Assembly: GCA_025210375.1 (NCBI GenBank)
Contig: JAOASB010000029.1
Span: 1 to 64,000, forward strand
From: Maledivibacter sp.
GTDB lineage: Bacteria; Bacillota; Clostridia; Peptostreptococcales; Caminicellaceae
DNA length: 64,000 nucleotides
Direction of reading: 5' to 3'
In this document: positions 8,839 to 17,606 of the stretch, piece by piece
How the letters are laid out: every line of letters starts with the position of its first letter
How positions within the stretch are numbered: position 1 is the stretch's first letter
Position numbers and translations under genes: made by a program
Notes under the pieces: generated by a model
What the model was told of the DNA's origin: nothing
Seen by the model: the letters and a program-made list of their open reading frames with translations, nothing else
Database searches by the model: none

Positions 8839-10044
8839 TTAGTTGATAATATTATTGATATTATCAACTAAGCCTTCCCAAGAAAAAGATCTTATTTTGT
8901 CCTTAATCTCTTTATTGAATTTTTGCCTCTCTTCTACCTTTTTGATTTGAAGTAATATGGCTTTTTTAAGATTTTTCTTAAACTCTGGTAAATCTTCTTT
9001 AACTGGTTTATCTGTATCATATATTCGAGGAAGTGGAACATATTGAATTATATCCGAATCTTTTACATCTTCTCCTAGTAGTGTCATTAGAGCTTCTATC
9101 TCTGTAGTTACCACATATAGTCCACAAGCTAAACTCTCTATAGCCATAAGTCCTAAACCTTCATAGTAAGAAGGCATAAGATATATATCCTTTTTTCTCA
9201 ATTCTTCACCTAAAGCTGCTTGGTTTTCTACATTATATACTCTTATACTGCTATCATCTTTAATATATTCTTCTATTTTCTTTCTATTTTCATCATTAGG
9301 GCTTCCTATAATATCTAAAGTTATATTCTCTTTATCTAAAGACTTATACACTTCTATAAGTTCATAAATTCCTTTAGATGGGTCTATTTTTGCACAAAAT
9401 ACAAGCCTAATTTTATCAGCATATTTCTTTTCTTTTGGAGGATAAAAAATATTTTGATTGAAACCGCCTCCTACTGCTATTATCTTATTTCTATCTACAT
9501 CATATATCTCTATTATTTCATCTTTTTGATGGTCAGAAGCTGAAAATATATAATCTAAATCAGATATCCTCCCTACATATTTTTCTTTGAGGTGGGGATT
9601 CATTTTAGCTTGTCTTAAATCTGTATTATGGCAGATTCCAATGATTTTTGTATCTGGAAACACTTCTCTAACTAAAGAAGTCACTATCCATAGATGATGT
9701 GCAAATATAATGTCAGGTTTGAAATTTTCTTTTACTGTTTCTAATTTTTTTCTAAAGACCTCTCTATAGATGTTCAGCATTTCTTCAGTCATAGATGAGT
9801 ATAAAGTGTTTTCATAGGGCATAACATCACTCATTCCAACTATAGGAAAGTATAGTTCTTGACTTTTAAAGGCTACAGGATATTGATTCTTACTATGTAA
9901 AATATCCCATATATAATCATCCTGATATCCAAAGATAGCTTTTTGTTCATATTTATATTTTTTAAAACCCTGTATAAGATTGGAATAATATACTCCTGAT
10001 CCTGTCTTCGCTGGCAATTGTGCCAAAACATGTAATATCTTCAT
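8839..10044 (-). CDS. Glycosyltransferase family 4
   Basis: 401-aa GT-B glycosyltransferase. The N-terminal domain starts MKILHVLAQLPAKTGSGVYY, the usual acceptor-side beginning with a Gly-rich loop. The C-terminal domain carries the GT4 nucleotide-sugar site: VFCAKIDPSKGIYELI and the EX7E motif EGLGLMAIE near residues 298-306. Donor and acceptor cannot be read. GAGGAG lies upstream of the ATG. The gene stands alone between the element att site at 10.46 kb and a possible older att relic at 8.68 kb, with no other cell-envelope genes around it. It could therefore be cargo of an earlier insertion or a native orphan. Confidence 0.88.
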   Translation of the reverse strand: MKILHVLAQLPAKTGSGVYYSNLIQGFKKYKYEQKAIFGYQDDYIWDILHSKNQYPVAFKSQELYFPIVGMSDVMPYENTLYSSMTEEMLNIYREVFRKKLETVKENFKPDIIFAHHLWIVTSLVREVFPDTKIIGICHNTDLRQAKMNPHLKEKYVGRISDLDYIFSASDHQKDEIIEIYDVDRNKIIAVGGGFNQNIFYPPKEKKYADKIRLVFCAKIDPSKGIYELIEVYKSLDKENITLDIIGSPNDENRKKIEEYIKDDSSIRVYNVENQAALGEELRKKDIYLMPSYYEGLGLMAIESLACGLYVVTTEIEALMTLLGEDVKDSDIIQYVPLPRIYDTDKPVKEDLPEFKKNLKKAILLQIKKVEERQKFNKEIKDKIRSFSWEGLVDNINNIIN

Positions 10045-10363
10045 ATTTGCTCCTCTTTCGTTTTTGTTTTTTATCCTGATGTTTGTCTTTACCTCTTTAA
10101 TAGGTATCTGATATAATTATTATATCACGTTCCTATATGAAAATATCATTTTAAAATCTCTTATCTACCATAGTTTAGCTTATCCACCGCTTCTATATCA
10201 CGTACCGCAAAAGGTTGAATAAGGATGGTTCTAAATCCTTAGATAGGTTCTTACTCGTTAGTCCTTTTAACTTTTCTATTAATTTCAATCTATGAATTCT
10301 TCTTATCCCTTCTTGCGAAACCCTTAGAACCGTGAAATTGTATCACCCCTTGACAAAAAAATG
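10045..10363. other. Gene-free stretch upstream of the glycosyltransferase
   Basis: A minus-strand TATAAT about 80 nt before the glycosyltransferase start may be its -10 element; no good -35 was found. Around 10190-10340 a minus-strand frame of about 45 codons is open (TVLRVSQEGIRRIHRLKLIE and onward) but has no start signal or recognisable family. I see no gene here. Confidence 0.35.
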
Positions 10364-10383
10364 CCTCATACGGTAGTATGAGG
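10354..10383 (-). terminator. Intrinsic terminator, probably the displaced rlmD terminator
   Basis: Stem CCTCATAC / GTATGAGG with a four-base loop, followed on the minus strand by CATTTTTTT. It lies about 57 nt beyond a displaced rlmD-like tail (stop at 10440-10442). This is where the terminator of an uninterrupted rlmD would be expected. Confidence 0.8.
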
Positions 10384-10453
10384 AAACATATTTCATGATT
10401 ATTAATTTGATAGAAATCCCAAAGCCCATTGATTTAAGGCTATTTACGCTCTA

Positions 10454-10782
10454 TTAAACATACCGTCTCCACATGTGTCGCTCGGCTGCTTCTAATGCTT
10501 CTTGTACTGTTGCTAGGAACTCTTCTAGTATGTCTTTGCTATTCTCACACATTTCATTGAAGCATTTAACAAAGGCATGTTCTATGATTTTTTCATGGAT
10601 TTCCTTGCTGTGTGGACAGTTTTTCTTGCCATACTGCTCGATAGTATGCAGTACTATACTACTTTACTATTTTTGGTACCTACGTTCCATGCTCTTCTTC
10701 CTACTCCACCTTGGCAGAATTCATCTGTTTTTGGTACAAACAGGAATCTTGCCAGCAACTTAGGTTGCTGTTACTACTCTCG
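10454..10782 (-). pseudogene. Large serine recombinase (TnpX-like), C-terminal remnant
   Basis: Minus-strand fragments match the zinc-ribbon and coiled-coil part of large serine recombinases. One frame reads FVPKTDEFCQGGVGRRAWNV and runs to a stop. After a frame change it continues QYGKKNCPHSKEIHEKIIEH and then a helical tail ending AAERHMWRRYV at a TAA (10454-10456). The reading frame is broken by stops and shifts, and the catalytic N-terminal resolvase domain is missing. The gene abuts the left att-like repeat, where such a recombinase gene normally sits. The upstream junction with the DUF6075 remnant suggests an internal deletion. Upper boundary is approximate. Confidence 0.75.
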
Positions 10783-11058
10783 CTATACCAAACCATTTGT
10801 ATAGCCATTGTAGAGATTAAATCCTAGTCTTATTAATGATTTTGAACTTGTACTAAAGTCTATATCATTTGCTGTTAGACATTCAGGGCTAATCATATGA
10901 TTGTTAAAATCATAAATTTGGTGTTGCTTTTAGTATAGGTCATTGTTACCTAATAGGATATAGAACAGGGATTTTCTTTCTATATCCTTTGGTTGTGTAC
11001 TATCTTCCATTAGCAATTGTATAAACTTTTGTTGATGCTTCTCATTTTTAAATATCAA
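10783..11058 (-). pseudogene. DUF6075-family protein, interrupted and truncated
   Basis: After a GGAG ribosome binding site a TTG start at 11056-11058 opens a frame reading IFKNEKHQQKFIQLLMEDS, then KDIERKSLFYILLGNNDLY. An in-frame TAA stands at 10930-10932, after which the same frame continues KQHQIYDFNNHMISPECL and SSKSLIRLGFNLYNGY, ending at a TAG (10783-10785). The segments match the small DUF6075 proteins found in Clostridial conjugative and mobilisable elements, whose function is unknown. The internal stop and the shortened C-terminus, which runs straight into recombinase sequence, mark it as a pseudogene. Confidence 0.7.
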
Positions 11059-11163
11059 TATTTACAACTCCTCTCTAGGTTTATTTTGAAAATAATTATT
11101 TTTCCCTCCACTTTATAGGACAGTTCAGAAGGGTTTGTAAACCCTTGCCCACTTCACAATATG

Positions 11164-11208
11164 CAAAAAAGCTAAGATACCCTATGCTATCATAGAGTCC
11201 CTTAGCTT
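11164..11208 (-). terminator. Intrinsic terminator at the end of the sigma-factor remnant
   Basis: On the minus strand AAGCTAAG...CTTAGCTT forms a long imperfect hairpin with an inner CTATG/CATAG stem and is followed by TTTTTT. It overlaps the last codons of the sigma-factor pseudogene. Confidence 0.7.
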
Positions 11209-11560
11209 GGTGTGGAGTTTTTTCAGCCTTTTTGTAATTGCCATCCTTGATACCTGGAATATATACCCTATCTGCCTATGGGTATATTCTTCATAGTACT
11301 TATATCTGATAAGCCTTTTTTCAACGATATCAAGGGTAGCAATAGCACTTCACAGGTTTTGCAAGGTCAGGTTTCTTAATGCACTTTCTTCGGTGTTATA
11401 GAAGTCAGTTACATATCTGTCTAACATCGGTTCAAGCTCACCTTTACTAAGATGTCTACGACCAGAACGTCCCTGTGCTTCTACTCTCCGCCTATCTGCT
11501 TCAAGAAATTCTGCGACCTTCTTTGGCACTGAAATGTCTCGCTTTTCGTATATAATTTTA
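11182..11560 (-). pseudogene. Sigma-70-like factor of a mobile element, broken
   Basis: The minus-strand frame reads KIIYEKRDISVPKKVAEFLE, then ADRRRVEAQGRSGRRHLSKG, a segment ending NLTLQNL and an in-frame TGA. It goes on with EKRLIRYKYYEEYTHRQIGY and SRMAITKRLKKLHTKLRDSM to a TAG at 11182-11184. The second half is a sigma region 4 helix-turn-helix of the type encoded in Clostridial mobile elements. There is no start codon: the expected ATG position reads CGT and is preceded by TAA. The lost start plus the internal stop indicate decay. Confidence 0.7.
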
Positions 11561-11822
11561 CGTTAATTCTCTTCCCTTCCACTTATCGCAGAAAGGTACA
11601 CACAATATATATCACCAGCTACTGTAGACAATTTTACAGTGGAATAGCATACCATTTCTTTGAGTTGGGTAAATAGTATGCTATCAAGGTTACATATTAT
11701 ATGTGATGCCTCTGGCTAAAGATTTTTTTATTTTTTTGAAGATTAGTGCTATGTCCTCAGTTTTATTTTATCACAATTTGGTTATTGATGGAAATGATTC
11801 CATTTTAATTTGCGGTTCATTT
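11561..11822. other. Gap with a possible small mobile-element gene relic
   Basis: On the minus strand a frame of about 50 codons (SHIICNLDSILFTQLKEMVC and VKLSTVAGDIYCVYLSAISG) ends at a TAA just before the sigma-factor remnant. An overlapping frame ends KSLARGITYNM, which looks like the tail of another mobile-element gene. Neither has a clean start, and I cannot name a family. Confidence 0.35.
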
Positions 11823-13247
11823 TCATTTCTTTACTATTTTCCAATATCCACCTTTGTTTGAACCTATTCGCTTAATTAATCCTCTTTTCTTTAAAGAGTC
11901 AATAGTTCTTTTTACTGTCGCTTCAGAAATACTATATTCTTTACTTATTTTAGGTTTACTTATCTTTGGATTTCTTATAATTGCATTCATTATAGTTTGC
12001 TCTACATCTGATAAATTTATCGGCTCATTTATCGGCTCATTTATCGGCTCATTTATCAGCTCATTTATCGGTTCATAGTTTTCAGCACTATTTTTAACAG
12101 TAACTTTTGTCATAAAGGCAACTTTTTCATATTTAGGTGCAGGCAACCCCATTGCTTCCATTTCAATAAACATCCTGTCTATACCTTCACCAAATTCTTT
12201 TACATAGGTATGATCTTTTAAAAAGCCTGCTATCTTTGGATTTCTTGAAAAATGAATATTTCTCATATTATCAAGTCTTACAAGTCCAGGTAATGTTCCT
12301 GGGCTTTCTACTACTAGCCTGTCATCAAACATTTTTATTTGTATATCTGTACCTTTAATACTGTAATCACGATGACACACTGCATTGACGATTATTTCCT
12401 TCCAAACAAATTCAGGGTATTCTGGCTTCGTTTGGAATTTACCGTCTTTTCCTAGCTTGGTGAACTCCTTAATTTGTGTACCTACAAAATCCAAGGATTT
12501 TTGAAGCATTTCCAATATTGTGCCTTCAAATATGGTGTCTTTAATAACATTCATTTGAGTACCTGTTTTTTCCACTATGCCTTGATATTTTATAAATCTT
12601 ACTCTTGCTCTTGGAAAATAGTGCTGTGGATACTTGCCAAATAAAAGTATTGCTCCACCACTTATTTCATATCCGTTATCTGTTTTTGTTATAAATTTTT
12701 TACCTACACTCAATAGTTCTAATGGACTTTTGGAATAACCTATAAGGTCAGCATAATCCTTTACTTTATCCATATCTATATCATCTAGGGTTGCTGTTTT
12801 TACTGGTGCATCTTCATAGAATCTATCGCCTTTATCATACATTAATTGTAGGCGTTCTTCAAAGGTTAGCTTCTTAGATTTATCTCCAACTCTATAATAT
12901 ACGTCATCCGCTTGATTAGTATGGACATTTTGGCTTTGGTGAACTTTAATGAGTAAAATTTGATTGTCATTACCTTGGCTGTCAATGCAGTCTACGGTTT
13001 CAAACTCAACTTTTATCGTAGGCTTGCAAAAATCATAGCCCACTCTTAGAATTTCGTTTATCTTTCCTTCATGACCTTTTATGCCTTCTATTTCTCCATT
13101 ATCTTTTATGCCAATGGCAAGAGTACCACCATCGGCATTGGCAAAGGCTACGAATGGTGTTGCTAGGGCTTTTGGTTCGATACGGATGCTTTTTCTGTCG
13201 AAGGTTTGATTTTCTTTCATTGTTTGGAGTTGTTTTATTGTGTACAT
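11823..13247 (-). CDS. AlbA_2/Schlafen-type ATP-binding protein with winged helix
   Basis: 474-aa protein; the ATG at 13245-13247 has AGGTGA upstream. Residues about 5-110 form an AlbA_2 (Schlafen-like, divergent AAA-4) domain: NQTFDRKSIRIEPKALATPF, then FANADGGTLAIGI and VYYRVGDKSKKL. The middle and C-terminal part match the associated HATPase-like domain (WKEIIVNAVCHRDYSIKG, GTLPGL, RNPKIAGFL, KEFGEGIDRM). The end is a winged helix-turn-helix (ISKEYSISEATVKRTIDSLK). Between them is a tandem NEPI repeat. Such proteins are seen as regulators or as parts of defence islands. The gene begins 17 nt after the helicase stop, so it is the third gene of the defence operon. Its role there, effector or regulator, is not known. 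Confidence 0.85.
   Translation of the reverse strand: MYTIKQLQTMKENQTFDRKSIRIEPKALATPFVAFANADGGTLAIGIKDNGEIEGIKGHEGKINEILRVGYDFCKPTIKVEFETVDCIDSQGNDNQILLIKVHQSQNVHTNQADDVYYRVGDKSKKLTFEERLQLMYDKGDRFYEDAPVKTATLDDIDMDKVKDYADLIGYSKSPLELLSVGKKFITKTDNGYEISGGAILLFGKYPQHYFPRARVRFIKYQGIVEKTGTQMNVIKDTIFEGTILEMLQKSLDFVGTQIKEFTKLGKDGKFQTKPEYPEFVWKEIIVNAVCHRDYSIKGTDIQIKMFDDRLVVESPGTLPGLVRLDNMRNIHFSRNPKIAGFLKDHTYVKEFGEGIDRMFIEMEAMGLPAPKYEKVAFMTKVTVKNSAENYEPINELINEPINEPINEPINLSDVEQTIMNAIIRNPKISKPKISKEYSISEATVKRTIDSLKKRGLIKRIGSNKGGYWKIVKK
12014..12077 (-). repeat. 12-bp tandem repeat inside the AlbA-type gene (NEPI repeats)
   Basis: About five direct copies of a 12-bp unit (plus strand ATCGGCTCATTT with single-base variants) encode EPINELINEPINEPINEPIN. 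They form a hydrophilic linker between the ATPase-like region and the winged helix. The unit is a multiple of three, so changes in copy number keep the frame. Confidence 0.85.
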
Positions 13248-13264
13248 TTGTTCACCTGCCTTTA

Positions 13265-15331
13265 TTAACAAATATTTTTTTCATAATGCACTAAATCTTC
13301 TTTCTCATTTCCCAATAAATCCACTTTTTCTGCCCGAGGAAAATATTGAAGGAAAGCCTCTTCTTCTAAACTTTTTATAATACGAACACAACATAAGTCA
13401 GTTTTTGCTCTTGAACAAGCAACATATATGAGCTTTTGAGATTTAACTTTTTTTGGCATCTGCTCATCATGACTTAAATATATTAAACTGAAATCATACT
13501 CACTGTTCCAAAAATATTCATCCATAACTACAATTACTGAATTTATGCTAGATCCTTTCGTTTTATGCATTGTAATATAGTCTGTCTTTTCATTAATATA
13601 ATAATAATATTGATATGCTTCTTTAAATTTAAGAGTATTTGAAAACAGTTGACAATAAAATTGTTCTTTTTTATGTTTTCTCTCAAGTTCTTTAAACTCT
13701 TTCTCCGTAATTTGTGATATAGAATGTTTAATTCTTGTATATGTATTTAATCCTTGTTGATAGTTTTCTTTAAATTCTTGATATCTCTCGTCATACTCTA
13801 TATCATTTATAAACGCTTCTTTTTTAATTAAAAAATTTGTATATGTCTCTGATTTTTTTATTAGTTTAAATTTAAATGCCATGTCCAGTGCCTCTGTAAT
13901 TGAATACTCTCCAGATAATATACCGTCAATTTTTTTTCTTAATTCTTCTTTATCAGAAACACTATTTAATATAAAACCATTTTTCTTTATTTGATTAATT
14001 ACTTTATTGTACTGCTTCTCTGAGTAATAATAGCATAATTCGCATAAATCTGTTATTTGAAGATAATTTAGATGTTCATCTATTTTATCTCCTATTTCAA
14101 CATACCTATCATCAAAAATCTTATACAATATCGGAAAGCCAACTTTTTTTGCTATGGCTTTATTAGTTAACAATAACAATTTGCTTTTATCAACTTTTGT
14201 TTTAGCATAACTAATTAATTTATCTAAATCCTTTATATAAGTTTCTTTATCTTGGAGACTACTTCTCGAGCTAGGTTTATTATCACATACAGCATAAAGG
14301 ACATTGAAACTACCTTGCCTATCTTCCATAGTCTCGAAACTACCATCCTCTTTCTTCTTTAGTGCCACTTTCTGCTCTATATTATCAAAACGTAAAGTAT
14401 TAATTATATCAATTACCTGCTGGGAACATCTATAGTTATCTGATTTAGGAATATATTTTATAACTCCTTTTGCAACAAATTCATCCACTTTCCCAATACC
14501 ATCAGGGTATATTGCCTGCATGGAATCACCAAATAGACATATCCCAAAATTAGAATTTTTTTCAGCAATAGAAAGGAAATTTGAAATTATATCTTGCCTT
14601 GTATCTTGGTATTCATCAATAAATATATAATCGTATTTGTCACATATTATTTTTTTTAATAGAGAGTATTTTTTAAATAACAAATCAGTAATATCCAATA
14701 AACCGTCATGACCATATGTAGTATCTTTGAAACTATTAAACTTTGTATCATTATATTTTATATCTGTATAGTCTCTTTCCTCTATCATACTACATATGTC
14801 TTTATTAAGATTTTCAATATCTTCATTAAGCTTTGAGTTGTATAATTCTGGATTCTTATCATACTCTCGTTTACCAATAGCTTTTTTGTAGTTTTCTTTT
14901 TTTATTTGATATAACTTATTAGCAAATTTGTCATGAATTTTCTTATATCTATTATGTTCACTTTTATTATAGGAATTTTCTGTCTCATCTTCTCTTTTAC
15001 TTACCCTAATCATTTTGGGAAGTATAAATAACTCCTTAATCACTGTTTTTATATTTTTTTTATAATCTTTAATAAGACTATGCAAAAAAGAGTGGATGGT
15101 ACTTATTGTATATTGATCCCCAACCCTATTTATAATTTCTTCAACTGCTAAGTTAGTATGCGTAATACATACAATTTTCTTCTCTGGTTTATTTTCAGCC
15201 ATATATTCCAATAGCTTCTTTAAGGTCTCTGTCTTACCACTACCGGCACCACCTTGAATAACAAAGCTTTTATTATTATCTAGATATGATTTAGCACAGT
15301 AAAGAGTATTTACTTCTACTTTTGAATCCAT
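13265..15331 (-). CDS. UvrD/Rep-like helicase, Gabija GajB-type
   Basis: 688-aa superfamily 1A helicase with all motifs in order: I (GGAGSGKTETLKKLL, residues about 27-41), Ia (VCITHTNLAVEEI), II (YIFIDEYQDTRQD), III (GICLFGDSMQAIYPD), IV (DNYRCSQQVIDIINTLR), V (YITMHKTKGSSINSV) and VI (LIYVACSRAKTDL). In Gabija systems GajB is a UvrD-like protein that works with the GajA endonuclease. This one is longer than the roughly 494-aa prototype and carries a Lys-rich insertion between motifs Ia and II. Its start overlaps the endonuclease gene by 16 nt, with GAGGAGGG upstream. Codons are visibly more A/T-rich than those of the housekeeping genes, consistent with transfer. Confidence 0.88.
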   Translation of the reverse strand: MDSKVEVNTLYCAKSYLDNNKSFVIQGGAGSGKTETLKKLLEYMAENKPEKKIVCITHTNLAVEEIINRVGDQYTISTIHSFLHSLIKDYKKNIKTVIKELFILPKMIRVSKREDETENSYNKSEHNRYKKIHDKFANKLYQIKKENYKKAIGKREYDKNPELYNSKLNEDIENLNKDICSMIEERDYTDIKYNDTKFNSFKDTTYGHDGLLDITDLLFKKYSLLKKIICDKYDYIFIDEYQDTRQDIISNFLSIAEKNSNFGICLFGDSMQAIYPDGIGKVDEFVAKGVIKYIPKSDNYRCSQQVIDIINTLRFDNIEQKVALKKKEDGSFETMEDRQGSFNVLYAVCDNKPSSRSSLQDKETYIKDLDKLISYAKTKVDKSKLLLLTNKAIAKKVGFPILYKIFDDRYVEIGDKIDEHLNYLQITDLCELCYYYSEKQYNKVINQIKKNGFILNSVSDKEELRKKIDGILSGEYSITEALDMAFKFKLIKKSETYTNFLIKKEAFINDIEYDERYQEFKENYQQGLNTYTRIKHSISQITEKEFKELERKHKKEQFYCQLFSNTLKFKEAYQYYYYINEKTDYITMHKTKGSSINSVIVVMDEYFWNSEYDFSLIYLSHDEQMPKKVKSQKLIYVACSRAKTDLCCVRIIKSLEEEAFLQYFPRAEKVDLLGNEKEDLVHYEKNIC

Positions 15332-17322
15332 TCTAATCCCTCCTCAATATATGAAGGCATTTTCCAGTCAACACTCTCATCTGTATGTGCTAAAAAAAGA
15401 AGTGATGCAGCAAAATCTGATTTTTTATCAATAACAGATTTAGTCAACTCATAAATATCAGTTTCTGAATTAAATTCATCTTTACACTTAAGTCCTCTAA
15501 TATCATCAACTTTTGATTTTATCAACTCATAATTTTTCTTTATAAAGGCATCTTCAAAACTCCTAGCATGATAGCCATCTTCTTTCTTTTGGTAAAATAC
15601 TTTGACATTATCAGATATTCCTTTAATTTTCATATTAAGCATTTCTAGGAGCCATCTGCTGTATCTATCATTTTCCTCTGTGAAACTTGGTGCATTATAA
15701 TAATATTTAATCGTCTCATTACTCGTAGACACTGGAGAATCATTTACAGCACATGCTGTATAACTTATCTTTTTATTAGTACCGACTTTACGTTTAGTAG
15801 TATCTATATCAGTAATAACAAGAGTTTTAATACCAAGAAAATCTATAAAATGCCTAAATACTTTAGCATTAGCACCTACTTGTAAAATGGATATATTTTG
15901 AGATGTTAATGGCTTATATTCAAATTCTTCTTTCTCTTTATTCTCTATTTTTTTTAGTTCATTTTTAATATTTTTTTCATCAAATTTAGATATAAAATAT
16001 GGAATTAACATGTTTTCTGTCGTACCTTCTATAAATATTAATTTATTAGCAAAGAATAATTCGGCAGCCTCAATAGATAAATATTGTTTAATGAATTTAA
16101 ATTCTAATTCATCAGTATATTTTTCGCTTAATTCGTCATGGAAATTTTTTATAATAATATTTTTACTTCCATCTTTTTCATCAATGCATAACAAGTATCT
16201 GATATTCTCAAAATTACAATTTGATACAATATGCGGAGAATGTGTTGTTATTATAGTTTGGAGTCCTTTAATGTTTTTTAGCAATTCATCAATTTTTCTA
16301 GCAAAAATGTACTGTAATTGTGGATGAGTATGTGCCTCGGGCTCTTCTATAAACAAAAGCTTTATATCTTTATTGTTATTATCAAAAATAGATTTTTTTA
16401 TTTCAATTGTCAATAATAAATATAAAATATTCATGTAACCTAGTCCATTAAGATATTCAGGTAAATGCTCTTTACTATCACCATAAATTACTTCTGAAGA
16501 ATCATTTACAATTTCTGATGCTTTAAGATTTGATACTATTTTCAGTTCATTAAGATTTAAAAACTTTCTTGAATTTTTAAGGAAGTTTTTAAAAAAAGTT
16601 TTGTATGTTTCATTTAATTTATTGTCCATGTCAGAGATGATACTATTAATCTCTTCAAATTTTTCTGGACTATTTATATTATTATCATTGAAATATTTGG
16701 TTGTTAAAGATGAAAGCACTTTTTTACTAGTCTTTTCTTCAGAACTTGAAACACTTCTCTTAGCATGAACAATCTCAAAATCAATAAGTTTTTTTACCGA
16801 ATCAAAGTCTTTCTTTATTAGTCTGGCTCTATTCTCAGGCTTTAAATCTTCCTCACTCTCATATATATAAATCTTTTTTTCCAAAAATGAAGAAAGATAT
16901 TTCTTTATAAACTTTTCCTTTGGTATTTTTTTATTTATACTAATAGCTTCAAGAAGTTTTCTTTTATTTATGCAACATTCAAACAGAATATTCACTCTTC
17001 TACACTGTGGGTCTAAATCTAATATAAATTCAGATAAATTACATAAATTATCACTAGATTCATAAACAATTTCTAATGCTAATTGAATAGATAATTGTGT
17101 CACATCGCTCTTGTCATCTATAGAATTTATCTGCTCTCTAAGTGACATTGAATAATCATTATAGTCAAAGCTAATACCTTTATAAAACTTCTCAAATAAA
17201 ACTAGAAATGATGTTTTACCACTATTATTTCTACCAATCATCATACAAATATCATCTTTGAAATTCAAAGTGGAATTTTTCAGAAGCCTAAAGTTTCTTA
17301 TTGATATTTTATCAATATACAT
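15316..17322 (-). CDS. OLD-family ATPase/TOPRIM endonuclease, Gabija GajA-type
   Basis: 668-aa overcoming-lysogenization-defect nuclease. The N-terminal ABC-type ATPase has Walker A IGRNNSGKTSF (residues about 29-39), Walker B LLFIEEPEAHTHPQLQ and the switch His in IITTHSPHIV. The C-terminal TOPRIM domain has the acidic residue in LIFIEGTTENMLIPYF and the DxD in LVITDIDTT. This domain order followed by a UvrD-like helicase gene defines class 2 OLD nucleases, whose best-known members are Gabija anti-phage systems. GajA nicks DNA when nucleotide pools fall during phage infection. It is longer than the 578-aa prototype. GGGAG precedes the ATG, and a TATAAT is about 85 nt upstream. Confidence 0.88.
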   Translation of the reverse strand: MYIDKISIRNFRLLKNSTLNFKDDICMMIGRNNSGKTSFLVLFEKFYKGISFDYNDYSMSLREQINSIDDKSDVTQLSIQLALEIVYESSDNLCNLSEFILDLDPQCRRVNILFECCINKRKLLEAISINKKIPKEKFIKKYLSSFLEKKIYIYESEEDLKPENRARLIKKDFDSVKKLIDFEIVHAKRSVSSSEEKTSKKVLSSLTTKYFNDNNINSPEKFEEINSIISDMDNKLNETYKTFFKNFLKNSRKFLNLNELKIVSNLKASEIVNDSSEVIYGDSKEHLPEYLNGLGYMNILYLLLTIEIKKSIFDNNNKDIKLLFIEEPEAHTHPQLQYIFARKIDELLKNIKGLQTIITTHSPHIVSNCNFENIRYLLCIDEKDGSKNIIIKNFHDELSEKYTDELEFKFIKQYLSIEAAELFFANKLIFIEGTTENMLIPYFISKFDEKNIKNELKKIENKEKEEFEYKPLTSQNISILQVGANAKVFRHFIDFLGIKTLVITDIDTTKRKVGTNKKISYTACAVNDSPVSTSNETIKYYYNAPSFTEENDRYSRWLLEMLNMKIKGISDNVKVFYQKKEDGYHARSFEDAFIKKNYELIKSKVDDIRGLKCKDEFNSETDIYELTKSVIDKKSDFAASLLFLAHTDESVDWKMPSYIEEGLEWIQK

Positions 17323-17406
17323 AATTACATCTCCCTTTTCCCAAACACCTTCATTTTATATGTGTAGTTTAATAATTAAAGCACACTAAAATATTTTATT
17401 ATGCAA

Positions 17407-17436
17407 ATTATACCACATTTATCCATATATCTGGAA
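17407..17436 (-). promoter_or_regulatory. Promoter of the defence operon (candidate)
   Basis: On the minus strand TATAAT (plus 17407-17412) is preceded by TTCCAG at a spacing of 18. A transcript would start near 17400 and carry a leader of about 80 nt before the endonuclease ATG. The -10 is perfect and the -35 is weak. Confidence 0.5.
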
Positions 17437-17507
17437 GATATTTTCACCCACTTGCTTACCAATGCCTTTTATATAGTTCACCTTTCCTTCTATGCCTATA
17501 CGTATAG

Positions 17508-17560
17508 AAAAGACATTTATCAAAACTTAATAATTTAAAGTTTTTAATAAATGTCTTTTT
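17508..17560. terminator. Bidirectional terminator between TnpV and the defence operon
   Basis: Arms AAAAGACATTTAT and ATAAATGTCTTTT enclose a further weak stem, with T-rich tails on both strands. It separates the TnpV/DUF6809 pair from the defence operon promoter. Confidence 0.75.
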
Positions 17561-17606
17561 TATAACACTTGCATACAAGATTTCAGTTTAAATCCATAAT
17601 CATAAA

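Noticed and set aside
8664..8867. 67-codon minus-strand frame next to the glycosyltransferase
   Set aside because: It runs through a degenerate R1 repeat, overlaps the glycosyltransferase end, has no ribosome binding site and matches no family.
10473..10804. Plus-strand frames of 75-96 codons
   Set aside because: They are the antisense of the serine-recombinase remnant, which has clear homology on the minus strand.
12014..12077. Regular repeats that might suggest a CRISPR array
   Set aside because: Units are 12 bp without spacers and lie inside a coding frame; they are protein linker repeats.
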